64,000 nucleotides of DNA from Apostichopus japonicus (Eukaryota > Echinodermata > Holothuroidea > Aspidochirotida > Stichopodidae). Location of the stretch: the NCBI RefSeq assembly GCF_037975245.1, contig NC_092579.1:29907666-29971665 (forward strand). The letters run 5' to 3'. The translations under genes and the position numbers were made by a program. Positions 54,601-64,000 of this stretch are shown one piece after another. Below the pieces are notes generated by a model, which was given only the letters and a program-made list of their open reading frames with translations, did not search any database and was not told the origin of the DNA. Position 1 is the first letter of the stretch; each line of letters starts with the position of its first letter.

Positions 54601-57600
54601 GGTGGGGGAGGAGCCACCAGAGGCCAATGAACATTGGCCAAATGATCCACTTAGTTTCCTTATTCAGTTTGCCAGGTGATGGTTGGAATAATTTAGCTTA
54701 GGCATTCAAGTAACGAGCACCATACCCTTGAATTAAGTGTGTGTTTGTGTGTGTGTCCTTGTGAAGCTTGTAAAAGATAGACCACGGACAGCTAATCGCA
54801 CACTTGGCATATCGCTTATTTTGGGTTGCTCATATCTTTGATTCGAACCTCTGATTACAACATCTGTACGTACAGTATGTTAGATCCCTTCATCATGGGA
54901 ACATTTATTAAATGAGGTTAAAATAAAATCGTTACTTTTGCTTTTAAAAGTTGTCTCAGACGGTCATATATATATTATTAATTAACAATGTTGCGTAAAA
55001 GTGAAGCTTGATTATTAGGTAGTGAACTACATCAATTGCAACTTCATATGACCATCACCTCCTGTTGAAATTGACCACTTTCATTGTTTAAAGCTGTTTC
55101 AAGTAGGTTCAGTTTTCATGGCAAAACATGTTAGACATTTCATTCTTTTTTTCCCCTTTTCTCTTTGTTGAGATTTCTTTCATCTTTGGCAAATGTTGTT
55201 GTATCCAAATGCCATAACAGTAGCTGGATGTAATATACATATATGCAAACAATGGATCATATATTGCTGAGTATCTGAAGTATGGAAAATCTAATCTACC
55301 CATTGTTTCAATGAAGTCAAAAATAGAATAAAAACAGAGGGGGTGGGGTGGGGGAGGGGAAGGGGAGAATTAAATCATGTGTTTCCTTTAATTCTGGATT
55401 CTTTTCCAGGTTTGGCCAATCTAGGTGTCGATGATAATTTGTCATAAAGTTTTTGCAAAATTGTATTTTAAAAGTTGGCAATGTACAAATTAATTCCTAC
55501 AATTTTGAGAGAATGAAAGAAGAAGTAAAGATGGGTGAACCATGTTATCCTTCACTGTTCCTAGTCATGTTAAAAAAGATGGAAACTAAATACGAAGAAA
55601 ATGAAAAAGTAGAAAGTCTGATTAGGTTGAAGTTAAACCCTTGCGCAACCCTTAGGAGGAGAGGGACCCAGCGAGAAATAATTTGATCCCTCTGAGGTAT
55701 ATAGATTATGTTGAAGAGATGCGATGGATTCTTATAACACTCCCATTTATCGTCTCCCCAACAGATGGAAGAGACGGATTCCACCACCAGTGAGGCCAGT
55801 CAAGACAATATAGTAGACGCCACAGAGAACACCTCTCTACTCCATTCAACATCAATAAACAACCCTGTGTCAGGTTAGTTCCTTAGAGATATTCTTCACG
55901 CCCTCCACACTCTCCCTTCTGTCTTCACCCCCTCTGCCTCCCCCTTCCCGTACCCCTTTTCCCTGAAGTTAGACAGGGTTAACGGGGAGGACGGGAGGGC
56001 GTTGTGGTCAAGTGGTTAAGGCAGTGGACTTGTGATCTAAGGATTACAGGTTCGAGCCCTGGCCAGATCATTGCGTTGTGTCCTTGGGCAAGGCGCTTTA
56101 TCTCCATTGCCTCTCTTCACCCAGGTGTATAAATGGGGACCTGCGAGGTAACTTGTAAATATGATGCGTGCGCCGGTTTGTGGCTGCACCCTATGGGAAG
56201 TCCCCCGGGGGACACGTGGTTGTGGTGCACTGTGGTGCCCCAGGAGAGATTGATTGAATTGTGCACACTTTGGTGTGTGGGTGTGACAAGTTACCAATGA
56301 CCAGGGGTTAAGTTGTAAAGTCGTGTGAGGAGGCATTAGCCTCATACAAGACTGTAAACCTTCAACTTTTTAAGATTTTGCTGCGCGATACTGGACAGAT
56401 TCCTCTGTAGCAAACCGAAGGTGCGCATTTTAGTTACGTTTGTGTAACATGACATTGTATGTCACTACAACATGCACAGTACTGAGTGTGGTGTAGTGTT
56501 AAAGCAATCGTCGTGTGTGTATGAGATGTGCACATCAATATACCGTTATACCGGTGTAGGGTTGCATGCCACATGTACATGCGATGTACAACACACAGTG
56601 CAAATGGTCTGTCATATCTCCAATGTATGACATGTAGGCACAGTGTGTACATACACTCAATGATTAAACAATGCATTGCACAAATTCAATGCACGCTATA
56701 AGTAGCCACTGGAAGGTCATTCATGACTGTGGTGTGTATAGTACAGGTAGTTAATTTGTTAGATCTAACGATTCTGTCAGCAGTCGATGGGAGTCAACGG
56801 TAACAGTCATGAGAGTGCATTGACCCTAAGACAGTGTAGATCCTGGACACAGGAAAACAGAAATGCAAGCTCATCAAGCTATAACATATTTCCTTGAAAT
56901 CTCGTGCGATTGGAAAACCTTAGTTTCATTTCGGCTGATGTTCAACAGTGATTGGTCAGAGCTATTTTTTAACATACTGTTGGTCTGTTAAAGCTGCCAT
57001 GGTTCTGAATTAGTATGTTGTATCGATTCCATGTTAATATATCTGTTGACCGCTCTCTTGCTCCACATTTCGGTTGGAATTGGAAATTAAGCTATTTGAC
57101 CTGCCGATATGGAAGAGTATTCTGTTTCAAGTGTCTTAATGTCTATCCTTAATGCCCTGATAATATTAGTCTGTACTTGGTTAATGTATTTGGTGTTTAA
57201 TAGCTCTAACCTAACTTTCCCCACAATGACAGGAAGTTGCTTGGCCTGTCATGGCAATGGTTGTCTTGTAAACAGTGTGCAGTGTGTAGTGTAAACATAG
57301 TCAACAGAGGAAGTTGACTAGGTTTGAGCTACAGTTCAGAATGTAGATTTTTCCCACTGACTCTTGCCATACAGGAAATAGCTGAAAGTTGGCTGCGAAG
57401 TGCTTTGTTTGTCCTGGCCTGCAGGTCGATTGTTTTAATACAAATCAAAATGTAATAAAGATATAGTAGAATAAAAGACAATGTGGCACAGAAGGAAAGA
57501 AGAAGGGGAAAAAAGTAAAAAAAAGGCAATTTCCACCCATTAGTTTGAAAGCCGTAGGTCGAAACGTAGCCTTTTGAGTCTTGTTTAAAAAACATTTTAC

Positions 57601-60600
57601 TGAAGCTAGCGTTTATTAAACCAGGATTAAAAACTTGACTAGTCAAGCTAATGACTTAACACTAACTTGGTCATGGGATTTAGGCATACAATAAAAAAAA
57701 CTAATTAAAAAAACTCTCTCCAAAATCAACTGAACGTGATTGCCTTGTATGGTCTTGATGATCCCGTGATTGTTGGAAAGTAGACAAGTGTTTGGCCTGA
57801 TGTTGAACACATGTCTATTCTTCAGGAAATGGATCACATTGTCATCAGTTTTATGGAGACCTGGGTTTTACGATCAATCACTTTTAATAGAGGCTTATAT
57901 GATGCTCTTTAAGTAATTATCAGCTGCCCACAAGCAACACATACAGAATTTCCTTTTAGTTCTTTCTTTCTTTTTTATAGGGGGGGGGGGGGAAGGGGGA
58001 GGTACAATAACATGTTTCACTTTGCATTACAGAGTTTGAGAGATACTGTAAGTGTCCTTGAAACCTTTGAAAACCAAAAGTTGAGGATTCTAAAAGGCAG
58101 TCTTCTTTAGTTATAAATATTTATAAAGTTAATTGATAAACACAGATACAGGACTGCTTTAGCTGAGGAGGGTGGCAATTGTTGGGAAACCAAACATTCT
58201 AGACTTTGATATTAAAAGTATCTATGAAAATCAATATAAATTGATGCAATCTGTAATGCTGACGGTGATGATGAACATAGGACAAGTAAATCATCTTGGA
58301 AGGATACTAGCTGTAAAAAATTATTTATGGCAAATTCTTGTTTTATTCCTTACTCAGGGGTGCCTCCAATACCCAAAACTTCTGATTACTTCGAAATAAC
58401 AGAAACAGTGGAGATGGGGAAACTGGCATCTCTCTTCTTTAATAAAAGTGAGTATCTTGTGTCAGTCCGATGGTTCGTTGGTCACTTCAACTGTTGCCAT
58501 AATGAGAGAATGTTTTATCTACCGATCTGCTTTGAGGTAACAGTTTGAGGAACAAATTATAGCTTAAATAAATTGGTAGTTGATCAGTCAGAGATTTCTG
58601 GGATCTTTGTTATAAACCTGCATCAGTTTCCGTCTGAGTATGGGAACAGATTGATATATGAAACCAGAGTTAATTGTTTTTAGCTCTCCGATGGTGTAAA
58701 AACTGTAATCTTTACATTCATGTGGTGTTAACATCTATTCACCAAACTATTTATGTCAAGCCCAGTATTATATAATGGTAGCATGCTTGGTACAGCAGTG
58801 CTCATCTAACTGGATTTAATATGCAACACTTGTTGATAATTTTGTTTGCTCAGATCATTAGCATATAAGGAAATTTGGAAATGAAGATGAGAATTAATAT
58901 TATTTTTAAATGATTAATGTGTCAAAATTGAGTGAAATTTACAAATTTCCTGTAGTCAACAATATGCAAAACCGTCAAATTGTATCTGCTCAATACCATG
59001 CCATGTTTTTGGCAATAGTAGTAAAAAGTAGCTGCTAAAGAGAAAGTTACCAAGGGATGGCATATCTGAATGGGGTGGGGGAGGGGGGAGGGGCTACATT
59101 TTCTTGGCTGTCAGAGGCCATCTCTGAACATGAAATAGTATAATTGTGCCAATCTTATTTTTCACTTTCCCTTCTCTTTTTCTCTTTCTGCAGTTGGTGT
59201 TAATTTCTTCTACATTGTTGTAGCTATTTATCTCTATGGAGATCTGGCCATATATGCAGTGGTTATACCAAAGTCTCTTACCAACATCACATGGTAAGCT
59301 ATCTAACTCACTGCTCTTGAAAATCACAAATTTAGAATGAAAGTGGAAAGAAAAGAATGGACGTTTTCCAGTCCTTGTCTATTCTGATATTTCTCTGTTA
59401 GATGTATGTTTTTGGTAACTTTGTGCCATTCTATTATAGAAGAAAAGCTAAAACATAAATCATGTGTTGCATATTTAATTCATTTGATCTTTTTTCATGT
59501 TACTTATGTTTGTCTCTAATTACTTTGCATACTTGTATCAAACATATATGCAAACATGCTAATTAAGATAAAACGTTTAACTGTCTTTCTGTCTACATAT
59601 TGGTCCTGCCAGCCGCACTACCTCAGCAGTTTACCCCTTTCCGACAAACGTCACAAATCTCCATAGCAACCACTCCCATATAAGATTTCTTATATACCTT
59701 CACTTCAGATACACTTGGCTCACAATAGGAACTTGCAGCAAAATTTAAGGGGCAAAACCATGACATGTTCTGTCGCCATGGTAATATGTAATGTTGCTAA
59801 TGGAGACGGTGGAATGTGTCAATCCAGGCAGTTCTAAGATATTGAAACTTACTCATCCATTGTATTTGATTGTGTTAATAGTTTAAGAAATAGGTTATCA
59901 TTGATGTCAGAGTATATACCTGTTAGTTTGCTTGGTATTTGATTGTGTTAATAGTTTTAGATATGTGTTAGCATTGATGTCAGATTATATACCTGTTTGT
60001 TTCTTGTTATTTGATCGTGTTAACAGTTTTCGATATATACGCTATCATTGATGTCAGAGTATATACCTGTTTGTTTGCTTGGTATTTGATTGTGTTAATA
60101 GTTAAAGATATATGTGAGCATTGATGTCAGTGGTATCAACCTGTTTGTTTTCTTGTTTTTCAGTAAATATGCGGGCAGTGGTGACGATCTATGCTGGAAG
60201 CATCTGCAGATAACGCACAACGATGCTTATAGATGTTATCTGGTCAGTAGAGCTCTCTTGAATGTGTTTGTTAGATCTTAAAGTATTTATAGGGGAGAAA
60301 GAACAATACAGGGTATATGCAGAGGGGTTCAAAGTATGAGGGCAAAAATGGTTCCCTATTCTCAATATTCTCAAAGAAGGGAGAGACCTTCTCCCCCTCC
60401 CTGCAGTCTTCCATTTTCAAGATAAAGAATATTTTTAGACCTGTTTTTTTTTTGTACTTCTACTATTAACATGTAATGGAAATGAGAACATAAAATGTCA
60501 ATATCCTGATCATGATTATTATTACCTTCATGGGTCCCTAGATTAGCTCCCTTTTGTACCCATGTCTCTTGTGGTTTTAACACCCAAACTCCTCATACAA

Positions 60601-62702
60601 GTTTCTAGTTCACCTGTGGCACTTTGTTAATGATCTTTGTTGGTTTGAGGTCAAAGGTTATCTTGAGGTTAGCTTGCATCATTCTATAGTATATAACCAC
60701 TTTTGAATTGTGAAATTTTGATTTCTCAAGACTATTCACCACACTCACTTAAGTATTCATGTTGTTACTGGACGATAACTCTTCCAACAATAACTCTTTC
60801 AACGATGACTCTTTCAAAGATAACTCTTTCAACGATAACTCTTTCAACGTTTCTTCTCTTCTCAGACGGTATTTGTCATCTTGGTCGGTCCCTTTGTCTT
60901 CTTCAACATGCAAAAGACCAAATACCTGCAGGTTGCAACGTCTATCTTACGTTGGATGTGTGAGTAGTTTGCTTCTGTTGCACTAGTTTATAATGTTCTT
61001 TTGCCTTCGTGAATCACCCACTAAAATGTCCTTTCCTGAGGTGTTTTAAAAGTTGATATCTTAGTCATAAGCCAGGTAGGTGTATGCTTCCTCCTTGCAC
61101 TGTAATGAGAGGACCGTCCACCCTATAAATAAACACCAGTAGTATATCCTTACAGCCTTGTTCTGTAATGAGAGGACCGTCCATCCTATCAATCAAGACC
61201 AGTAGTTTACCCTTACAGCCAGGCTCTACTATGAGAGGACCGTCCACCCTTTAAATCAAGACCAGTAGTATACCCTTACCGCCAGGCTCTATTATGAGAG
61301 GACCGCCCACCCCATAAATCAAGACCAGTACGTACCCTTACAGCCTGGCTCTGTAATAAGAGGACCATCCACCCTTTAAATCAAGACCAGTAGTGTACCC
61401 TTACAGCCTGAGAGGACTGTCCACCTCTAAGTTAAGACCAGTAGTATACCCTTACAGCCTGAGAGGACTGTCCACTTCTAAGTTAAGACCAGTAGTATAC
61501 CCTTACAGCCTGAGAGGACCGTCCACCCTTTAAATCAAGACCAGTAGTATACCCTTACCGCCAGGCTCTATTATGAGAGGACCGCCCACCCCATAAATCA
61601 AGACCAGTACGTACCCTTACAGCCTGGCTCTGTAATAAGAGGACCATCCACCCTTTAAATCAAGACCAGTAGTGTACCCTTACAGCCTGAGAGGACTGTC
61701 CACCTCTAAGTTAAGACCAGTAATATACCCTTGCAGCCCAGCTCTGTAATGAGAGGACCGTCCACCTTTTCAATCAAGACTAGTAGGTGGAAGTTACCAT
61801 TCACATGCTACAAACTATTGCATCTCTATAAATAACATCTAATAAGTTCACCCTTCAAGTGTCTAAAATACTCTATAGTTTTACTCTCTTTTCTCATGTT
61901 TTCATTTGTTTATCTTTCTCTCCTCACAGCATTTACACTGATGATTCTCCTAGCATGCGTAGTCATCTTCGAGGGCAAGGGCAGCGGTAAACCAGAGATG
62001 GTTGGCCAGTTCAAATACATTCCCAGCTTCTTTGGAGTCTGCGTCTATTCCTTCATGTGCCACCATTCCTTGCCATCTCTGATCACGCCGGTGCAGCCCA
62101 AGAGCCACCTGACCACCCTGGTCTTGAGCGACTACTTAATCATCCTCTCCTTCTACATGGCCCTCTGCCTGACCGCCATTTTCTGTTTCTCGGAGGACGC
62201 TCTCCTGAGCGTGTACACCCTCAACTTCTTCACGAGCACGAACCCAGTATTGAATCACGTCGTCATCAAGTACTTCTTAGCTCTCTTCCCGGTCTTCACC
62301 CTGAGCACCAGCTTTCCGATCATCGGGATCACGCTACGGAACAATCTCAGAACTCTTCTCTCCCGGGAGAACCGACCGTGTCCGACTGCCCTGGACCGCT
62401 TCGGCTTTCCGTGCCTGACACTCATTCCACCCATTACACTGGCGTACATCACTCAGGACGTCAAAGAACTTGTCGGATACACGGGGTCCTACGCAGGCGT
62501 GTGCATCCAGTACGTCATACCGGCCTGCCTTGTGTACTATTGCCGCAAGGAGACCAAGAACTACTTTGGCACCCGCTGCACAAACAGGCACGCCTCGCCA
62601 TTCAGGAATGTATTCTGGGTCATTCTAGTACAACTCTGGGCGTTCACGTGCCTGGTCTTCGTTTCGTCCGATCACATTTTAGAAGCCCTTGGTAAGGGTT
62701 GA
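42682..62702 (+). CDS. TMEM104: Transmembrane protein 104 (complete, nine exons)
   Basis: Polytopic membrane protein related to the amino acid/auxin permease (SLC38-like) superfamily; substrate unknown. Exons: 42,682-42,726; 48,349-48,470; 49,275-49,359; 55,765-55,873; 58,358-58,447; 59,194-59,293; 60,164-60,242; 60,866-60,959; 61,930-62,702. All borders are GT..AG and phases agree. The total is 1,497 nt, 498 aa, close to the vertebrate protein (about 496). The N terminus is MAGPVTDSGDGYSPW. Exon 2 begins VGLIYIFNLIVGTGALTMP, the hallmark first helix. Exon 3 has FVIEAMAAANA. Exons 3-4 form a charged, Ser-rich cytoplasmic loop. Exons 5-6 have FEITETVEMGKLASLFFNK and YLYGDLAIYA. Exon 8 has GPFVFFNMQKTKYLQ. 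Exon 9 has VCVYSFMCHHSLPSLITPV and FPIIGITLRNN. The start ATG is the only one fitting exon 1. Exon 3 has an alternative in-phase donor at 49,343. Exon 9 could continue through a weak GTAAGG at 62,693, but the frame stops cleanly in line with family length. Confidence 0.93.
42884..43107. mobile_element. MITE-like element in TMEM104 intron 1
   Basis: Bounded by AGGTGAC-type inverted ends (TAAGGTGACAAG left, TTAGGTGACCAT on the right complement). The left part GTCCCAGATTTTCGGGGACA is followed by an internal imperfect inverted repeat. Target duplication not resolved. Confidence 0.4.
43108..46439. other. TMEM104 intron 1, middle part
   Basis: No second gene identified. An 88-codon hydrophobic frame at 43,406-43,672 has no recognised homologue or splice support. 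A CRE-like TGACGTCA lies near 44,084 and a C-run at 44,541. Confidence 0.4.
45235..45345 (-). repeat. tRNA-derived SINE-like fragment
   Basis: On the minus strand a B-box GGTTCGATCCC (about 45,300-45,312) is preceded by TTAGCCAGCATGAGG and followed by GTGGGTTTTTCATCCAAGAGC. A clean A-box was not found, so the call is tentative. Confidence 0.35.
46440..46905. repeat. 22-bp minisatellite, about 21 units, in TMEM104 intron 1
   Basis: Unit ACACATGCAGTACAGCAAAGTA with T/C and A/G variants late in the unit. Because 22 is not divisible by three and no unit phase creates a stop, all three minus frames stay open through the array, giving long Cys/Leu-rich chance frames. Confidence 0.95.
46906..48348. 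other. TMEM104 intron 1, distal part
   Basis: No gene or repeat family recognised. Ends in a T-rich tract before the exon 2 acceptor TTGTCAG. Confidence 0.45.
48935..49298 (+). repeat. Tandem duplication including the start of TMEM104 exon 3
   Basis: TTGTAAACCAATACTTTT plus following sequence (..CCCAAGATCAAGCTCATG.., ..TCTCTTTAAACTTTG..) occurs at 48,937 and 49,085. Each copy ends in an acceptor and the same 24 bases of exon 3 (49,062-49,085 and 49,275-49,298, identical). The first copy is a decoy: read on, it stops after about 18 codons. Confidence 0.8.
49360..55764. other. TMEM104 intron 3
   Basis: 6.4 kb without a recognised gene. It holds G- and C-runs, an AT-rich self-complementary patch (51,185-51,275), and a short duplication around GGCGAATGAGTTA (53,343 and 53,424). 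A 56-nt exon-like piece at 49,732-49,787 does not fit in phase. Confidence 0.45.
51185..51275. repeat. AT-rich inverted repeats
   Basis: Alternating ATTATAATATATTATAAT blocks that are self-complementary and could extrude hairpins. Probably microsatellite-derived. Confidence 0.6.
55874..58357. other. TMEM104 intron 4
   Basis: Carries the SINE at 55,995. Otherwise no gene recognised; short hydrophobic frames at 57,109-57,294 and on the minus strand are unsupported. Confidence 0.45.
55995..56335 (+). repeat. tRNA-derived SINE in TMEM104 intron 4
   Basis: A-box TGGTCAAGTGGTTAAGG (56,004) and B-box GGTTCGAGCCC (56,049) at tRNA spacing. They are followed at once by TGTGTCCTTGGGCAAGGCGC (56,078), a core motif seen in many invertebrate and vertebrate SINEs, then about 220 bp of body. 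Intact promoter boxes suggest a fairly young copy. Confidence 0.75.
59865..60163 (+). repeat. 73-bp tandem repeat abutting TMEM104 exon 7
   Basis: CATTGATGTCAG recurs at 59,899, 59,972, 60,046 and 60,119 with TACCTGTTTGTTTGCTTGG in each unit. The pyrimidine-rich part of the last unit forms the exon 7 acceptor tract. Confidence 0.85.
60780..60850 (+). repeat. Short 12-bp AACTCTTTCAAC repeats before exon 8
   Basis: About five copies of a 12-bp unit (AACTCTTTCAACGATA-like phrase) just upstream of the exon 8 acceptor. The array supplies part of the pyrimidine tract. Confidence 0.65.
61080..61785. repeat. 63-bp minisatellite with 279-bp higher-order period in intron 8
   Basis: GAGAGGACCGTCCACC recurs every 62-63 bp from 61,107, with shorter units of about 50 bp lacking the GGCTCTGTAAT piece. 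The block from 61,235 repeats almost exactly from 61,514, giving a 279-bp second-order period. Confidence 0.9.
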
Positions 62703-62910
62703 AATCGTTACTGGTGCAATTTTTTTGATACTCTAACAACTTGCTTTTTTTTTTTAAGTGCAATCAGTGTTCCTCAATGCAGAGAAGTTTCCTGGAAAGC
62801 AAACAAGACTGCCACAGGGAATTGTAACTTGCATACTGTAGCTTACTACCTTCAGAATTCATGGATATATTTTTGTTGAAATTTCAAGCAACAGTAAAAT
62901 AGATATTACA

Positions 62911-63076
62911 CTTTAAAGGACACACAGACCCAACCATCATCTATAGCTTATATAATAGATATCTTTGTGAAGAACAACTCCTCCCCCCCCTCCCCTCCCC
63001 CCAAACAGCTTTAAAGGACACACAGACCCAACCATCAGCTATAGCTTAAATGATAGATATCTTGTGAAGAACAACC
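62911..63076. repeat. Two-copy tandem duplication (97-bp period) downstream of TMEM104
   Basis: CTTTAAAGGACACACAGACC occurs at 62,912 and 63,009, with C-runs ending each copy. Lies in or just after the 3' untranslated region. Confidence 0.85.
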
Positions 63077-63673
63077 CCCCCCCACCCCTCCCCCCAGACA
63101 GCTAAGCAAAGATCTTGCTCCCTTTGGGAGATATCCTAGTTTAAATGTCATATCATTTTGTAAATCTGTGATATCACAGTACCACTGGGATCTGACATCC
63201 CTTAAGTTTCTCTTGGTTGTTCATTTCACATTTTCAAGGATAGAATGTTGACACTGAAACCATTATGCTGTCATTAGCTCATGTTGAGAGGATCAACATT
63301 GTAGATTCAGCATGTTTTCTTGGCAGAACCACTTACATTGTAACAAATGAAAGAAAAACAGAGAACATTGAAACACACATGACGAGATCATGTCACATTT
63401 AGACTTGATCAAGTCTTCAGCCTTGTGAGTGTCAAGAAAACATTTAAATCTGTGATTTCTCCCAAATAGAATCAGATATCTCTTAGCTGTTTAGGGAAGT
63501 TGTTCAGGACAGTTATATGTACCACAATGATTAATAATGATGTTTGGGTTGGTGTCTCCTGGTTTTGGGGGTGAGGGGAGTGGTGGGATGTTCTTTGCAG
63601 TTATCCTATCACATACAGTAGACCAATAATGATGTTTGGGTGTGTATCTCCTTTAAGATAAATTTTACAAAAA

Positions 63674-63679
63674 AATAAA
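63674..63679 (+). promoter_or_regulatory. Possible polyadenylation signal for TMEM104
   Basis: AATAAA about 970 nt after the stop codon; no earlier canonical signal was noticed. Confidence 0.3.
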
Positions 63680-63739
63680 AAGAGATGTAATTATCACTAC
63701 AACAGCAGTAATGTGATGCATGGTGTGGATATTAATGAC

Positions 63740-63962
63740 CTAGACAACTCTTAGAGGTCAGTATTGAAAGAGTTTTAGCAACGATCGCATACCTGCAGTA
63801 TGATACGTCACTCTGACAATTTACTATGTGATTGGATGTAACTAGAACAGAGACAACTCTTAGAAGTAAGTATTGAAAGAGTTTCAGCAATGATCGTATA
63901 CCTTCGGTAAGATACGTCACTCTGACAATTTACTATGTGATTGGATGTTACTAGAACAGAGA
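63740..63962. repeat. Two-copy tandem duplication (109-bp period)
   Basis: GACAACTCTTAGA occurs at 63,743 and 63,852 followed by near-identical sequence through GATTGGATGT.. CTAGAACAGAGACA. Confidence 0.85.
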
Positions 63963-64000
63963 CAGTAAAAATTCTCACAGATAGGTTATAATGACAGTAG

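Noticed and set aside
57109-57294. 61-codon hydrophobic frame in TMEM104 intron 4
   Set aside because: Too short, no homologue recognised, no splice sites linking it to the gene.
62057-62695. 212-codon frame overlapping TMEM104 exon 9
   Set aside because: Shifted-frame shadow of a well-supported exon in GC-richer sequence; no family resemblance.

Overview
This is a metazoan nuclear genome window. Genes are split by spliceosomal introns with GT..AG borders, TA and TAG microsatellites are abundant, tRNA-derived SINE-like sequences and DNA-transposon relics are frequent, and the recognisable proteins are animal families. The gene content is a local expansion of galactose-3-O-sulfotransferase-like genes, an IgGFc-binding-domain secreted protein and TMEM104. 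This fits an invertebrate deuterostome, most likely an echinoderm and possibly a sea cucumber. That placement is inference from gene content; no species marker is present.

Positions 1-25,400 hold three direct copies of one gene unit, at about 843-5,770, 9,841-14,250 and 18,008-25,400. Each unit has a signal-anchor exon (2,612-2,757; 10,213-10,352; 21,052-21,191) spliced in phase 2 to a large catalytic exon (3,438-4,479; 11,139-12,180; 21,736-22,777). The product is a type II Golgi sulfotransferase of the Gal3ST/galactosylceramide-sulfotransferase family. A short 5' exon with the start codon must lie further upstream in each unit and was not found. Coding exons are nearly identical among copies, while introns and flanks have gained and lost transposons. 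The spacers hold a DIRS-like gag relic (16,389-17,833) hit by two smaller elements, a foldback/Mutator-like element (8,739-9,304), and a hAT-like element nested in another hAT-like element (18,793-20,925), several with intact target-site duplications.

Positions 25,400-35,600 are gene-poor. They hold a TAG-rich array, diverged tandem repeats, and one intact single-exon gene on the minus strand (31,030-31,668) for a small two-pass membrane protein with two PPxY motifs.

Positions 35,664-39,466 carry a four-exon plus-strand gene: signal peptide, Thr/Pro-rich mucin-like spacer, then an IgGFc-binding-type domain. The exon phases agree throughout (1,980 nt, 659 aa). The last exon reads through a TA microsatellite and ends in about 16 Tyr-Ile repeats.

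Positions 42,682-62,702 hold a complete nine-exon TMEM104 gene (498 aa, plus strand). Its introns contain a 22-bp minisatellite, a 63-bp array with a 279-bp higher-order period, a 73-bp array ending at an exon acceptor, a SINE, and a tandem duplication that copied the exon 3 acceptor and its first 24 coding bases into intron 2. The genes have no evident operon-like link; only the three sulfotransferases are a functional cluster.
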